Notes under the pieces: model-generated
Seen by the model: only the letters and a program-made list of their open reading frames with translations
The model's database searches: none
Told to the model about the DNA's origin: nothing
Translations under genes and position numbers: made by a program
Source: DAHUYF01 sp035509275
Lineage (GTDB): Bacteria > Pseudomonadota > Alphaproteobacteria > ATCC43930 > CGMCC-115725
Assembly (NCBI GenBank): GCA_035509275.1
Contig: DATJLU010000029.1
Coordinates: 1 to 64,000, forward strand
Reading direction: 5' to 3'
DNA length: 64,000 nt
Shown here: positions 42,933 to 51,389 of the stretch, one piece after another
How the letters are laid out: every line of letters starts with the position of its first letter
How positions within the stretch are numbered: position 1 is the stretch's first letter

Positions 42933-43803
42933 GAAGGACCTCCAGCAGCTGGGCGTTGTAGGCGGCGGGATCGCGATGGAAGGCAGCGAGCGAGAAGGTC
43001 ACCGGCTTGACCAGCGGATGGAAGCGGCCGGCCTCGACCTGCTTCACGTCGTCATCGTATTCGGCCCGGTCGACCGGCCGGAACTTCACGATGTCGCCGG
43101 GCCGGAAGAAGATCATGAACTCGCGGAGATAGCTGATCTGCTGCTTCGGATCGTAGATCGGCATCGGCGTGATGCCGAACATCTGGTAGCCGCCGGCGCC
43201 GCGCACGGAGTAGATGCAGCCGAAGCAGCCGCCATGGCCGATGGTGAGCTTCGGCGTGTCGGTACGCGGGCGCAGATATTTCGGCACCTGGATCTGCTTC
43301 GCGCGCTCGACCATCTGATACATGAACGGCAGACCGGCGACGAACCCCACCATCGAGACGAACCAGGGCGAGCCGGCATGAGCGCCGACGAAATCGGCGA
43401 CGCTGCCATAGCCATTGATGCGGGCGGCATATTCGAGATCGGTCGAGGCGGGATCCTGATGACGCTCGCGAAAGCGCATCAGGGTCTCGCGCGTCCAGGG
43501 ATCGTCGTAGAACACCGGGATCTCGACGATGCGCGTCGCGATCGTCGGTTCCGATTTTTCGGCGGTGGCCTCGAGCGATTTGATCTCCGCCATCATGTCG
43601 TCGGGCGCGATGACGTCCGGATCGAACTTGACCTGCAGCGAGGCATTGGCCGGACAGATCTCGGTCACGCCTTTGATGCCGGCCTCGCGGATGGCACCGG
43701 TCAGCGACAGGCTCTTGAAGAAGGCCTCGAGCGACATTTCCTCGTCGCATTCGACGAACACGTGCTCGTCGCCGCCGACGGAATACCGGGTCTTCATCGC
43801 CAT
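42922..43803 (-). CDS. pxpB: PxpB / AHS1-type carboxyltransferase subunit
   Basis: This 293-residue AHS1 (KipI/PxpB, allophanate hydrolase subunit 1-like) protein is about 70 residues longer than E. coli PxpB. The extra length lies in an insert after the N-terminal lobe (residues about 95-135, PWTRETLMRFRERHQDP). Core signatures are GSPWFVSMVGFVAGLPFMY and GHGGCFGCIYSVRGAGGYQ. The long form resembles the urea-carboxylase-type AHS1 more than the short PxpB. It precedes pxpC with overlap. Confidence 0.87.
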   Translation of the reverse strand: MAMKTRYSVGGDEHVFVECDEEMSLEAFFKSLSLTGAIREAGIKGVTEICPANASLQVKFDPDVIAPDDMMAEIKSLEATAEKSEPTIATRIVEIPVFYDDPWTRETLMRFRERHQDPASTDLEYAARINGYGSVADFVGAHAGSPWFVSMVGFVAGLPFMYQMVERAKQIQVPKYLRPRTDTPKLTIGHGGCFGCIYSVRGAGGYQMFGITPMPIYDPKQQISYLREFMIFFRPGDIVKFRPVDRAEYDDDVKQVEAGRFHPLVKPVTFSLAAFHRDPAAYNAQLLEVLHGH

Positions 43804-43812
43804 GATACCTCC

Positions 43813-45183
43813 TCAGCTCGCCGCCAGCGCGAAGGGATTGCTCGCCAGCCAGGTCTCCAGCCATCGCGTGTGAAAGCTCAGCGCCGCGACATCGGCATCG
43901 GCGGCGAGCGCCCGGTGCAGGGGGACGGTGGTATGGATGCCGTCGATGCGCATTGCGGCGAGCGCCTGCGCGAGACGCTCGCGCGCCGCCGCCCGGGTCT
44001 CGCCCCAGACGATGAGCTTGCCCAGCAGCGAATCATAGAAGGGCGGCACCACGTAGCCCGCGTAGAGCATGGTGTCGAAGCGGATGCCATCACCCTCCGG
44101 CAGGCTCAGCTGCGTCACCTCTCCGGGCGATGGCGCGAAGCCGCGTGCGGGATCCTCGGCGCAGATGCGGCACTCGATCGCATGGCCGCGGCGACGCACA
44201 TCGCTTTGCCGCAGGCGCAGCTTTTCGCCGGCGGCGATGCGGATCATCGCCTGCACGAGATCGATGCCGGTGACCATCTCGGTCACGGGATGCTCGACCT
44301 GGATGCGGGTATTCATCTCGATGAAGAAGAATTCGCCGCTGGCTTCGTCATAGAGATATTCGAGCGTGCCGGCACCGCGATAGGCGGTAGCCCGCGCGAG
44401 ATCCGCCGCCGAGGCGCAAAGCCGCGCGCGCGTCGTCTCGTCGAGCATGGCGGCCGGCGCCTCTTCCCAGACCTTCTGCCGCCGCCGCTGCAGCGAGCAC
44501 TCGCGCTCGAAGAGGTGGATGGCGTCGGCGCCGTCGCCGAGGACCTGCACCTCGACATGGCGCGCCCGGGCGATGAAGCGCTCGAGATAAAGCCCGCCAT
44601 CGCCGAAGGCGGCGAGCGCCTCGGCGGATGCCTGCGGGATCAGCTGTTCCAGCTCGCTCTCGGAATGGATGACGCGGATGCCGCGGCCGCCGCCCCCGGC
44701 GGCTGCCTTGATCATCAGGGGAAAGCCGATGTCGCGGGCGAGATCGCGCGCCTCGGCGATGCCGGCGATCCGCCCTTCGCTGCCGGGAACGGTGGGGATC
44801 CCGGCCGCCGCGGCGATGGCGCGCGCCGTGGCCTTGTCACCCATGCGCCGGATGGTCTCGGGCCGAGGGCCGACGAAAGTCAGCCCGGCGCGCTCGACCG
44901 CCGCGGCGAAATCGGCATTCTCCGAAAGAAACCCGTAGCCGGGATGAACGGCATCCGCGCCACTGTGTCTGGCCGCGGCGAGGATGGCATCCTGGTTGAG
45001 ATAGGATTTGCTCGCTTGCGGCGGTCCGATCTCGACCACCTCATCGGCGAGTTTCGCCGCCAGCATCGATTGGTCCGCCTTGCTCACCACCTGAACCACG
45101 GCAATTCCCAGCGCCTTTGCCGCGCGGTTGATCCGCACGGCGATCTCACCGCGGTTGGCGATCAGCAGTTTTCCGATGGGCAT
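43813..45183 (-). CDS. Biotin carboxylase (AccC-like)
   Basis: This is a 456-residue ATP-grasp biotin carboxylase. It opens with LLIANRGEIAVRINRAAKAL. GYGFLSENADFA, the glycine-rich AAGGGGRGIRV, ERECSLQRRRQKVWEEAP and EMNTRIQVEHPVTEM all match AccC. It carboxylates biotin on the carrier encoded next door (45202). It is clustered with pxpB/C, with no fatty-acid genes nearby, so it is probably dedicated to this locus and is not the housekeeping acetyl-CoA carboxylase subunit. Confidence 0.92.
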   Translation of the reverse strand: MPIGKLLIANRGEIAVRINRAAKALGIAVVQVVSKADQSMLAAKLADEVVEIGPPQASKSYLNQDAILAAARHSGADAVHPGYGFLSENADFAAAVERAGLTFVGPRPETIRRMGDKATARAIAAAAGIPTVPGSEGRIAGIAEARDLARDIGFPLMIKAAAGGGGRGIRVIHSESELEQLIPQASAEALAAFGDGGLYLERFIARARHVEVQVLGDGADAIHLFERECSLQRRRQKVWEEAPAAMLDETTRARLCASAADLARATAYRGAGTLEYLYDEASGEFFFIEMNTRIQVEHPVTEMVTGIDLVQAMIRIAAGEKLRLRQSDVRRRGHAIECRICAEDPARGFAPSPGEVTQLSLPEGDGIRFDTMLYAGYVVPPFYDSLLGKLIVWGETRAAARERLAQALAAMRIDGIHTTVPLHRALAADADVAALSFHTRWLETWLASNPFALAAS

Positions 45184-45201
45184 CGATCGTCCCGGCGCCG
45201 C

Positions 45202-45444
45202 TCAACCGTCGATCTCGAGCAGCGGCTGTCCTGCCATGATCGCGTCCTCGTTCTCGGCGACGAATTTGACCACGCGGCCGGCCGCTTCAGCGATCACCGG
45301 CGTGAAGGTCTTCATCACCTCGATCAGCCCGATCGTGTCGCCGATGGCGACGGTATCGCCTTCCTTCTTGTAAGGCGGCTGATCCGGAGCCGGTCGGCGG
45401 TAGAAGATGCCGGGCAGCGGAGCGTGGATTGTCTTGAGGGCCAT
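45202..45444 (-). CDS. Biotin carboxyl carrier protein (short)
   Basis: This 80-residue biotinyl-domain protein has the biotinylation motif IGLIEVMKTFTPV; the Lys is at about residue 45. It lacks the N-terminal dimerisation and Pro/Ala-rich linker of AccB, so it is a bare carrier domain of the type fused at the end of urea carboxylase. It is 18 bp upstream of the biotin carboxylase in the operon. Confidence 0.9.
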   Translation of the reverse strand: MALKTIHAPLPGIFYRRPAPDQPPYKKEGDTVAIGDTIGLIEVMKTFTPVIAEAAGRVVKFVAENEDAIMAGQPLLEIDG

Positions 45445-45450
45445 GGCGGA

Positions 45451-46497
45451 TCACCTGCTCGGGCGCGTCGGGTTGGCGAGACGGTTGAAAGCGGCGAGCG
45501 AGCGCTCGATGGCCGCGCGGTCAAGGTCGCGCACGATGAAGACCAGGCGCGAGGCGCGGTCCTCGTCGGGCCAGCACTCGAGATGCACGGGCGGATGGAC
45601 CAGATGCTGCGCCCCATGCACCACCACCGGACGCTCGCTGCCGGCGACGTTGAGGATCCCCTTGATCCGCAGCACATCGGCACCTCGCGCATGCAGCAGC
45701 ATCGAGAGCCAGATGCCGAAGGCGCTCCAGTCGAGCGGCCGCTCGAACCGCAAGCAGAAGGCATAGATACCGGCTTCGTGGCGATTGACGTCGTGATGCT
45801 GGCCGTGGCGGTGCCCGGTTGCGGCATCGGCGGCGAGCCAGCGCTGCACTTCGGCGCTCTTGGTGGCGGGATCGGCGAGGTCGGCGGCGAGGAGAGGCTC
45901 GGCATCAAGCGGCAGGTCGGGCGCAGTTTCGCGGATGGGTGCCGCGGGATTGATGCGCTCGAGGCGCCGCCGCAGCGCGGCCACCGCGCCGGGCGGCGCG
46001 AGATCGGTCTTGGTGATGAGGAGGCGGTCGGCCAGCGCGGCCTGCTTCACCGATTCCGGCTGGCGGTCGAGATGAAGCGCACCGTTCACCGCATCGACCG
46101 TGGCGATCACCGGCCCCAGCCGGAAATGATGGCGGATCACCGGCTCGGCCATGATGGTGGCGAGGATCGGCACCGGATCGGCGAGGCCGGTGGTCTCGAT
46201 CACGACGCGGCGGAAGAACGGGATTTCGCCGCGCTCGCGCCGGCCGTGGAGATCGCGGATGGCGGCGCCGAGATCGCCACGGATGGTGCAGCAGAGGCAG
46301 CCGCTCTGCAGCAGCACGATGTCCCCTTCGAGGCGGCGCAGCAGGTGATGGTCGAGGCCGATCTCGCCGAACTCGTTCACCAGCACCGCCGTGTCGGCGA
46401 AGGCGGGCGAGCGCAGCAGACGCTGGAGCAGGCTGGTCTTGCCGCTACCGAGGAAGCCGGTGATCAGGTTGACCGGTATCGCCGATGGCGACGCCAT
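45451..46497 (-). CDS. CobW/COG0523 family GTPase (metallochaperone)
   Basis: This 348-residue G3E GTPase has Walker A GFLGSGKTSLL, the metal-binding GCLCC motif in LQSGCLCCTIRGDL, Walker B/switch IETTGLADP and the base motif TKTD. A His-rich stretch, HRHGQHHDVNRH (about residues 223-234), precedes the CobW C-terminal domain. It probably delivers a metal, such as zinc or cobalt, to an enzyme of this locus; the hydrolase at 46880 and the cupin at 47781 are candidates. It is 6 bp from the next gene upstream. Confidence 0.9.
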   Translation of the reverse strand: MASPSAIPVNLITGFLGSGKTSLLQRLLRSPAFADTAVLVNEFGEIGLDHHLLRRLEGDIVLLQSGCLCCTIRGDLGAAIRDLHGRRERGEIPFFRRVVIETTGLADPVPILATIMAEPVIRHHFRLGPVIATVDAVNGALHLDRQPESVKQAALADRLLITKTDLAPPGAVAALRRRLERINPAAPIRETAPDLPLDAEPLLAADLADPATKSAEVQRWLAADAATGHRHGQHHDVNRHEAGIYAFCLRFERPLDWSAFGIWLSMLLHARGADVLRIKGILNVAGSERPVVVHGAQHLVHPPVHLECWPDEDRASRLVFIVRDLDRAAIERSLAAFNRLANPTRPSR

Positions 46498-46502
46498 CGC
46501 AG

Positions 46503-46823
46503 TCAGCCCTCCCGCTCGAGCTTATCGATGAGCGTGGGATCGAGCGGGTCGCACGCACTTCCGACCATGCGCTCGGCCGCGAGCCAGAGATGGGCGAGAT
46601 CGTCGACGATCTCACTGCGGCCGGTGCGGTTGCTGAGCACGTAATGAGCTCCCTGCCAATCGCCGAGAGTGAGTGAAAAATGCCCGAGGACGGCATTGGC
46701 GAGGCCGATCCGGCGCAGCCGCTCGGCACGGGGACGGAGCGACGCCGGCTGGCCGGGTCCGTCGCCCGCTCTCCCCTCCGCCCAGTGCTCGGCGCCGCCA
46801 AGGACGCCACAAAGACCGCACAC
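46503..46823 (-). CDS. Small protein with N-terminal CxxC motif, partner of CobW gene
   Basis: This 106-residue protein begins MCGLCGVLGGAEHW, giving Cys2, Cys5 and His13. The rest is helical, with LGDWQGAHYVLSNRTGRSEIV and DDLAHLWLAAERM. The start recalls the nucleophile Cys2 of class II glutamine amidotransferases, but the protein is far too short to contain that domain. It ends 5 bp before the CobW gene, so the two are co-expressed. Metal or Fe-S binding by the Cys/His group is possible. Function unknown. Confidence 0.7.
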   Translation of the reverse strand: MCGLCGVLGGAEHWAEGRAGDGPGQPASLRPRAERLRRIGLANAVLGHFSLTLGDWQGAHYVLSNRTGRSEIVDDLAHLWLAAERMVGSACDPLDPTLIDKLEREG

Positions 46824-46879
46824 GCCGTCCTCACCCCGTGCGGCGGAAGCAGCGCTCCTGCCGCCGTTCCGGTTGTCTC

Positions 46880-47764
46880 CTACTTGCCCCGCCGCGGCTT
46901 GCGCCGGGAGAAATCGTCGGCGATCTCGTTCATGGTGCAGAAGCGCACCCCGGGATGCCGGATCATATGGCCGTAAAGCCGCTCCAGCATCATCAGCACC
47001 TGCGGCCGCCCCGACACGTCGGGATGGATGGTGATGGGGAAGACCGCGTAATCATATTCGCGATAGACCCAGTCGAATTGGTCGCGCCAGGTCTGCTCGA
47101 GATGACGCGGACTGACGAAGCCGTGGCTGTTCGGTGCCTTCTTGATGAACATCATCGGCGGCAGATCGTCGAGATACCAGTTGGCGGGAATCTCGATCAG
47201 GTCGGTCTCGTGGCCGCGCAGCAGCGGCTTCATCCAGGCCTCTGGCTTCTTCGAATAGTCGATCTTGGTCCAGCTGTCGCCGACGCGGACATAATAGGGC
47301 TGGAAATCATGATGCATCAGGCTGTGATCGTATTTGATGCCCTTCTTCAGCAGGAGCTCGTTCGAGACGTTGCTGAACTCCCACCAAGGCGCGACGTAGC
47401 CGGTCGGCCGCTGCCCGGCCAGGGTGGTGACGAGCTCGATGCAGTAGTCGAGCACCGCCTCCTCCTGCTGCGGCGTCATGGCGATGGGGTTCTCATGGCT
47501 GTAGCCATGGATGCCGATCTCGTGGCCGGCGCGGGCCACCGCCTTCATCTCTTCCGGGAAGGTCTCGATCGAGTGGCCGGGAATGAACCAGGTGGTCCTG
47601 AGGCCAAGCCGCTCGAACAGCTTGAGCAGGCGCGGCGCGCCAACCTCGCCCGCAAACAGGCCGCGCGAGATGTCGTCAGGCGAATCCTCGCCCGCATAGG
47701 AGCCGAGCCAGCCGGCCACCGCATCCACATCGACGCCGATCGAACAGAGAATTTCCTTTGCCAT
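46880..47764 (-). CDS. HpPgdA/imidase-type polysaccharide-deacetylase-family hydrolase
   Basis: This 294-residue NodB-fold protein matches the H. pylori PgdA / bacterial cyclic imidase / PuuE branch along its full length. It opens MAKEILCSIGVDVDAVAGWL, with DSPDDISRGLFAGEVG, metal His pair HGYSHENPIAM, VAPWWEFSN, HSLMHHDFQPYY and TIHPDVSGRPQ. It has no signal peptide, so a cytoplasmic small-molecule substrate (imide, lactam or ureide) is more likely than peptidoglycan. AAAGGAG supports the ATG at 47764. It is in an operon with a cupin and the ABC importer. Confidence 0.88.
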   Translation of the reverse strand: MAKEILCSIGVDVDAVAGWLGSYAGEDSPDDISRGLFAGEVGAPRLLKLFERLGLRTTWFIPGHSIETFPEEMKAVARAGHEIGIHGYSHENPIAMTPQQEEAVLDYCIELVTTLAGQRPTGYVAPWWEFSNVSNELLLKKGIKYDHSLMHHDFQPYYVRVGDSWTKIDYSKKPEAWMKPLLRGHETDLIEIPANWYLDDLPPMMFIKKAPNSHGFVSPRHLEQTWRDQFDWVYREYDYAVFPITIHPDVSGRPQVLMMLERLYGHMIRHPGVRFCTMNEIADDFSRRKPRRGK

Positions 47765-47780
47765 GGTTCGTCTTGCTCCT

Positions 47781-48083
47781 TTACGTCTTGAGCTCGATCT
47801 CGATGAAGGCGAACTCGAAATCATTGGCGTTGACGACGTCGTGCTCGACCCCGGCCGGGCGCGTGTAACTGCCGCCGATCGAGAGCTCGGCGATACGCTC
47901 ACCTTCGGGTTCGATCAGGAGGAGGCGGCCGGCGGTGAGCGGCACGACGACGTAGTCATACTCGTGGCGGTGATGGCCGGTGGCGGCACCCGGCGCAAAC
48001 TGCCATAGGGTGACGCGCACGCGCTCGGTTTCGAGCTGGCGCGTGGCCTTGGCGGCCGGCCGCCCGCTGCCCGCCGCGCTCAT
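47781..48083 (-). CDS. Cupin domain protein
   Basis: This is a 100-residue single cupin with ligands in GHHRHEYDYVVVP and the second motif in RPAGVEHDVVNAND. It lies 16 bp upstream of the imidase-type hydrolase. A catalytic role (isomerase or dioxygenase) or ligand binding are both possible. Confidence 0.78.
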   Translation of the reverse strand: MSAAGSGRPAAKATRQLETERVRVTLWQFAPGAATGHHRHEYDYVVVPLTAGRLLLIEPEGERIAELSIGGSYTRPAGVEHDVVNANDFEFAFIEIELKT

Positions 48084-48159
48084 GCTGCGCTCCGTCCGTG
48101 CCGTCGCGGCGCCGGGATCATCGGCACGCGTTGATCGAGGCGGAACCGATCCATGACGC

Positions 48160-49263
48160 TCATGCTCCTTGCGCGATGATGGTGCCCTCGTCGGGCGCCC
48201 AGCAGATCAGCACCGTGTCGGAGAATTCCTCCTCGTATTTGCTGACATGGCTTTCGACGGCAAGCTCGCGCGCGTCGGGAAGCGCCAGGGACAGATAACG
48301 CGTATGCGCCACCACATCCGAGGCGAGAACGCGGCCGGTGATGGCGTTGCCCGCATAGGGCTCGCGCGGGCCCGTGGGCGCGTGGATGTCGATCGCCTCG
48401 GATGGCACGACGAGGCTCGCCGCGGCGCCGATCGCGAGCCGCGGGTCGTTGATGACGCCGGTGAAGCGGCCATAGGCCGTGTCGACCAGGCCGCGTCCGC
48501 GTTCGACGCCGGCAAGCGTGCCGTCGATGATGGTGTTGCGACCGATGAAGCGGGCGACGAAGGGCGTCTTGGGCCTGGTATAGAGCTCGATCGGCGGGCT
48601 CACCTGCTCGACCTCGCCGCGGTTCATCACCACGATGCGATCCGACAGCACCAGCGCCTCGGATTGGGCATGCGTGACGAAAATGAAGGTGATGCCGAGA
48701 TTGCGCTGCAGCAGCTTCAATTCGTTCTGGATCGATTTGCGCAGATTGGCGTCGAGCGCGCCCAAGGGTTCGTCGAGCAGCAGGATCTGCGGCTCGACCA
48801 CGAGCCCGCGCGCGAGCGCGACGCGCTGGCGCTGACCGCCGGAAAGCCCGTTCGTCTTGCGGTCGGCGACGTCGGTGAGCTCGAATTTCTCGAGGATGCC
48901 GTCGACCCGGCGCTTGCGTTCGGCCGCGCCCATGCGCTTGACGGCGAGCCCGTACTCGACGTTCTGGCGCACCGTCATGTGCGGGAACAGCGCGAAATTC
49001 TGAAAGATGGTGGAGGTCGGGCGGCGCTCGGCCGGCAGATCGTTGATGCGCTGGTCGCGGATCAGGACATCGCCCGAGGTGATCGCCTCGAAGCCTGCGA
49101 TCATGCGCAACGTCGTGGTCTTGCCGCAGCCCGACGGGCCGACGAAGGAGATGAACTCGCCGCGATCGACGCGCAGGTCGAAATTCGACACGGCCACGAC
49201 ATGGTTGTCGTACACCTTGCGCACCGCCGCCAGTTCGAGGTCGTAGGATGCCACTGCGCTCAC
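48160..49263 (-). CDS. Spermidine/putrescine-type ABC transporter ATPase (canonical)
   Basis: This 367-residue PotA-like ATPase has Walker A GPSGCGKTT, Q-loop TIFQNFALFPH, signature LSGGQRQRVALARG, Walker B ILLLDEPLGALD and H-loop FVTHAQSEAL, all intact. The C-terminal 110 residues form the regulatory TOBE domain. I use the GTG at 49263 (VSAVASYDLEL); a GTG at 49278 is possible. It is downstream of the binding protein in the same run, and is the second ATPase of this transporter locus. Confidence 0.9.
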   Translation of the reverse strand: MSAVASYDLELAAVRKVYDNHVVAVSNFDLRVDRGEFISFVGPSGCGKTTTLRMIAGFEAITSGDVLIRDQRINDLPAERRPTSTIFQNFALFPHMTVRQNVEYGLAVKRMGAAERKRRVDGILEKFELTDVADRKTNGLSGGQRQRVALARGLVVEPQILLLDEPLGALDANLRKSIQNELKLLQRNLGITFIFVTHAQSEALVLSDRIVVMNRGEVEQVSPPIELYTRPKTPFVARFIGRNTIIDGTLAGVERGRGLVDTAYGRFTGVINDPRLAIGAAASLVVPSEAIDIHAPTGPREPYAGNAITGRVLASDVVAHTRYLSLALPDARELAVESHVSKYEEEFSDTVLICWAPDEGTIIAQGA

Positions 49264-49330
49264 CCACTGCCGCCGCACCGGGCAAGGGCGGGCTCCAGCC
49301 CGAGCCCGCCCTCGCCGGCGCGGCTTCGCT

Positions 49331-50563
49331 TCAAGCGTTCAGGAACTCGTCCCATTTCTGCGTGAGATGGTCGTACTCGTCCGGCCACTGGTGCCAGTAC
49401 GCCACTTTCGAGGCGCGCTCCTTGAGCGAACCGCCGTCACGCAGATCGCCCGGCTTGATGCCGCGCCATTCCGGCCCCTTCCACGGCTGGCCCTCGTACC
49501 AGAAGGCATACTTGTCGGGGGCCATCGCCTTCTCGATGTTGGTGGTGGGCGAGTAGTAGCCTTGCTCGGAGACGGTCACAGCGGGCGGGCCCGAGAGCCA
49601 GTAATCGGCATAGGCGACCACCGCATCGAGATTGGGTGTGCCCTTGATCGGCGACACTCCGATGGACCAGGCGCGATAGCCTTCTTTCGGCACGGCGTAT
49701 TTGCACTTCTTGCCTTGCGCCTTCACCGCCATGACCGCAGGCTGCCACGCGTCGCACACCACCATCTCACCCGAGGCGAGGAGGTTGACGAGCTCGCCGA
49801 AATCGCCCCAGAGCGCGCGGAACTGCCCGTCCTTCTTCTTGGCGATGAGGAATTTCGCCGCCTCGTCCATCTCCTTGGCCGAGGGGTTGCCGGGATTCTT
49901 GACGTCGAGCAGGCCGAGCGAGTTCATCGCCAGGATCGCCTGACCGAACGCGATGAGCGGATCGGTGTTGAGGCCGGAGCGACCGCGCCATTTCTTGTCG
50001 AAGATCGCGGTCCAGGTATTGGCCTCCTCGGCGCTCAAGACGTCGGGGTTGTAGCCGATCGAATCATAGTTATAGACCGTCGGCACCATCCACAGCTTGG
50101 TCTGCGCCTCGTCGGCCCAGATCTGGCCGACGATCTGCGCTTGGCGCGGCCATTTCGGATTGGCCTTGGTGAAGGTGTCGCGGATATTGGCCCAGTTGGT
50201 GAGGCTCTTGGTCTCGATCGGGGTGATCTTGCCGGTGGTGGTCACCGCCGGCAGGCGCTCGCCGATCGTCTCCCAGCAATCGAAATCCGACGATCCCGAC
50301 AGGATCTTGGTCTGCGCGTCGGGAAAGGTGGCGGCGGTGCCGGTGGTGCTGCCGACATGGCTCTCAGTACGGAAATCGGCGAGGATGCGTTCCTGCACGG
50401 TCACCGAAAGGCCGATCGTGCGCAGCTGCTCCTTCGACAGATCCATCGCCGCGGCATAGGCGCTGCGCGAATTGAGGAAGGGCGTGCCGCCGCCCAAGGC
50501 CAGCGCGGTCGCAGCGGCGCTGCGCTTGAGCAGGTTGCGTCGGGAAATCGATTGGTCCAGCAT
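49331..50563 (-). CDS. ABC transporter substrate-binding protein (Tat signal)
   Basis: This 410-residue PotD/spermidine-type binding protein has a twin-arginine signal (SRRNLLKRSAAATALALG). The mature protein contains the two-lobe signature segments VPTVYNYDSIGYNPD and CDAWQPAVMAVKAQG. AAGGAGG precedes the ATG. It is a paralogue of the signal-less protein at 56266 (shared PKEGYR, DYW/YLSG and WYEGQP-like motifs). It serves the permeases at 52133-53909. Ligand unknown. Confidence 0.88.
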   Translation of the reverse strand: MLDQSISRRNLLKRSAAATALALGGGTPFLNSRSAYAAAMDLSKEQLRTIGLSVTVQERILADFRTESHVGSTTGTAATFPDAQTKILSGSSDFDCWETIGERLPAVTTTGKITPIETKSLTNWANIRDTFTKANPKWPRQAQIVGQIWADEAQTKLWMVPTVYNYDSIGYNPDVLSAEEANTWTAIFDKKWRGRSGLNTDPLIAFGQAILAMNSLGLLDVKNPGNPSAKEMDEAAKFLIAKKKDGQFRALWGDFGELVNLLASGEMVVCDAWQPAVMAVKAQGKKCKYAVPKEGYRAWSIGVSPIKGTPNLDAVVAYADYWLSGPPAVTVSEQGYYSPTTNIEKAMAPDKYAFWYEGQPWKGPEWRGIKPGDLRDGGSLKERASKVAYWHQWPDEYDHLTQKWDEFLNA

Positions 50564-50610
50564 GAAGTGCCTCCTTGTGCATTCGTTGCGGCGCCGACGG
50601 GTGGCGCGCC

Positions 50611-51369
50611 CTAGTAGCGTCCGACCAGTAGCCCTCCATCGACCGCGACGACCTGGCCAGTGAGGTATCGTGCGGCCGGCGATGCGAGAAACAGGATGAC
50701 GTCGGCGATGTCCTCGGGCTCGCCGACGCGCCCCAGCGGGATGAAAGCGGCCGCCTGCGCCAGCCCTTCGGGACCGAGCGAGTGCTCGAGCGAAAGCGCC
50801 TGGGCGGTGCGGATGTAGCCGGGTGCCACGCCGTTGACGCGGATGCCCGAGCGCGCGAGCTCGACGGCAAGGCCGCGCACCAGCCCGACCACGCCCGATT
50901 TCGCCGCGGAATAGTGCACATGCTCGTCCCAGCCATAGGCGACGCCCATGATCGACGAGAGCGCGACGATGGCGCCGCGCCTGCGGCTCGCCATGCCCGG
51001 CGCCGCGGCGCGCACCACGCGCAGAATGCCTTTCAGGTCGACATCGAGCGTATGGTCCCATCTGGCGTCGGTGAGCTGCGCGAGCGGCACTTTGTGCGCA
51101 ATCCCGGCATTGGCGACGATGGCATCGAGCGGTCCGCGCGCGCGCTCGATCGCGGTAACGACCGCATTCGCCTGCTCGGTGCTGGTGACGTCGAGCGGGC
51201 GGAACTCGGCGCTGCCGCCATTCTCGCGGATGCTCTTGGCGACCGCGGCGCCTTCCGCCTCGAGCACATCCGTGACGACCGTGTGGTAACCCGCCTTGGC
51301 AAAGGCGAAAGCGGTCGCGCGGCCGATGCCGATCCCGGCGCCGGTGATGAGAACGGTCTCCTCCGCCAT
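50611..51369 (-). CDS. SDR family oxidoreductase
   Basis: This 252-residue classical short-chain dehydrogenase has cofactor motif TGAGIGIGRA (residues 9-18), IVANAGIAH, Ser in VALSSIMG and the catalytic YxxxK in HYSAAKSG. The acidic residue after beta-2 (VVTDVLEAEG) favours NAD(H). It is encoded between the transporter permeases and binding protein, next to a second SDR (51390), so both probably process the imported compound. Confidence 0.88.
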   Translation of the reverse strand: MAEETVLITGAGIGIGRATAFAFAKAGYHTVVTDVLEAEGAAVAKSIRENGGSAEFRPLDVTSTEQANAVVTAIERARGPLDAIVANAGIAHKVPLAQLTDARWDHTLDVDLKGILRVVRAAAPGMASRRRGAIVALSSIMGVAYGWDEHVHYSAAKSGVVGLVRGLAVELARSGIRVNGVAPGYIRTAQALSLEHSLGPEGLAQAAAFIPLGRVGEPEDIADVILFLASPAARYLTGQVVAVDGGLLVGRY

Positions 51370-51389
51370 GATCCCCTCCCCCTCGCGCC

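Noticed and set aside
42898..46644. 1248-codon plus-strand open frame
   Set aside because: It is antisense to pxpC, pxpB, the biotin carboxylase, the carrier and the CobW gene, which are all clear families. Long antisense frames are expected at this GC content.
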